DNA of 64,000 nucleotides. Origin: Winogradskyella aurantiaca (GTDB lineage Bacteria; Bacteroidota; Bacteroidia; Flavobacteriales; Flavobacteriaceae). The stretch covers positions 62,001-126,000 of the forward strand of contig NZ_QKTV01000001.1 in NCBI RefSeq assembly GCF_003362725.1, read 5' to 3'. A model generated the notes under the pieces. It was not told the DNA's origin and searched no databases. It saw only the letters and a list, made by a program, of their open reading frames with translations. The translations under genes were made by a program, and so were the position numbers. Below are positions 63,823 to 64,000 of this stretch, in pieces; positions within the stretch are counted from its first letter, which is position 1; each line of letters opens with the position of its first letter.

Positions 63823-64000
63823 ATGAGTCCATATTACAACGATAAAACACTAATATTCGCAGATGGTAATTACTTGTCACCTACAGAATTAAAGGGTGAC
63901 AGTTACAGTCAAACACTGCATTACGGCAATGGAGTATTTGAAGGTATACGATCCTACAAAACAGCCACAGGAGCACGAATATTCAGAGCCAAAGAACATT
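63823..64000 (+). CDS. ilvE: Branched-chain aminotransferase-like (class IV), 3' part outside window
   Basis: The ATG at 63823 opens a frame that runs off the right edge after 59 codons. YNDKTLIFADGNYLS and the segment SQTLHYGNGVFEGIRSY match the N-terminus of class IV PLP aminotransferases of the BCAT type, which exchange amino groups between branched-chain amino acids and glutamate. The PLP lysine lies outside the window. The 157-base gap before it (63666-63822) contains no further feature that I can support. Confidence 0.8.
   Translation, partial: MSPYYNDKTLIFADGNYLSPTELKGDSYSQTLHYGNGVFEGIRSYKTATGARIFRAKEH

Overview
The window is typical chromosome of a member of the Flavobacteriaceae (phylum Bacteroidota), probably marine. 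The evidence is the gene set: a PorP/SprF-family outer-membrane protein, an OmpA with thrombospondin type-3 repeats, a mevalonate-type HMG-CoA synthase, an exported cyanophycinase, DUF2480, DUF3078 and IPExxxVDY-family proteins. Many genes also carry the Bacteroidota sigma-factor -7 box TAnnTTTG just upstream, with little sign of Shine-Dalgarno sites. No genus is assigned.

Layout. 1-2 kb: the tail of a repeat protein, then an MbnP-like lipoprotein and an MbnH/MauG-like di-heme enzyme. 2.1-12.3 kb: a long Fe-S assembly region (IscA-type carrier, sufB, sufC, sufD, sufS, sufE, sufT-like) with lineage-specific secreted proteins between the suf genes, continuing into HMG-CoA synthase and DUF2480. 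12.4-21.5 kb: DUF3078, hflX, an EEP-family hydrolase, porP-like, CYTH, dinB, cyanophycinase and an unknown cytoplasmic protein. 21.6-25.9 kb (minus strand): acpP-fabF-rnc-IPExxxVDY-pyk. 26-31.7 kb (plus): purN, an RNase H with a viroplasmin-type N-terminus, a Baeyer-Villiger-type monooxygenase, a PfkB kinase and a long PurF. 31.7-32.1 kb: two tandem copies of a small structured RNA, each with its own promoter and terminator. 32.2-42.4 kb: sodB, AddA-like and AddB-like recombination proteins separated by kbl and ompA, and an alpha/beta hydrolase.

42.4-48.0 kb is an AT-rich accessory island lying on the 3' side of a tRNA-Ala(GGC) gene. It holds a gene broken by an in-frame TGA, small unknown genes, an 11-bp tandem repeat, a run of secreted or lipoprotein genes, an exported staphylococcal-type nuclease, and two very short ORFs that look like cut-off N-termini of longer genes. 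One of these matches the start of an intact neighbour. No integrase or att repeat was seen.

48.1-64 kb returns to housekeeping genes: tRNA-Ala, usp, GNAT, MATE, two tiny membrane proteins, queD, lpxH, an MFS transporter, recJ, an OsmC-like protein, an AhpD-like protein, rsmI, tdk, alr, mscL, asd, a prolyl oligopeptidase lipoprotein, and the start of a branched-chain aminotransferase cut by the window edge.

The strongest candidates for something undescribed are the tandem small RNAs (31788-32070) and the fragment-containing secreted-protein island (42.4-48.0 kb). The MbnP/MbnH pair is a known module in a less studied host group.
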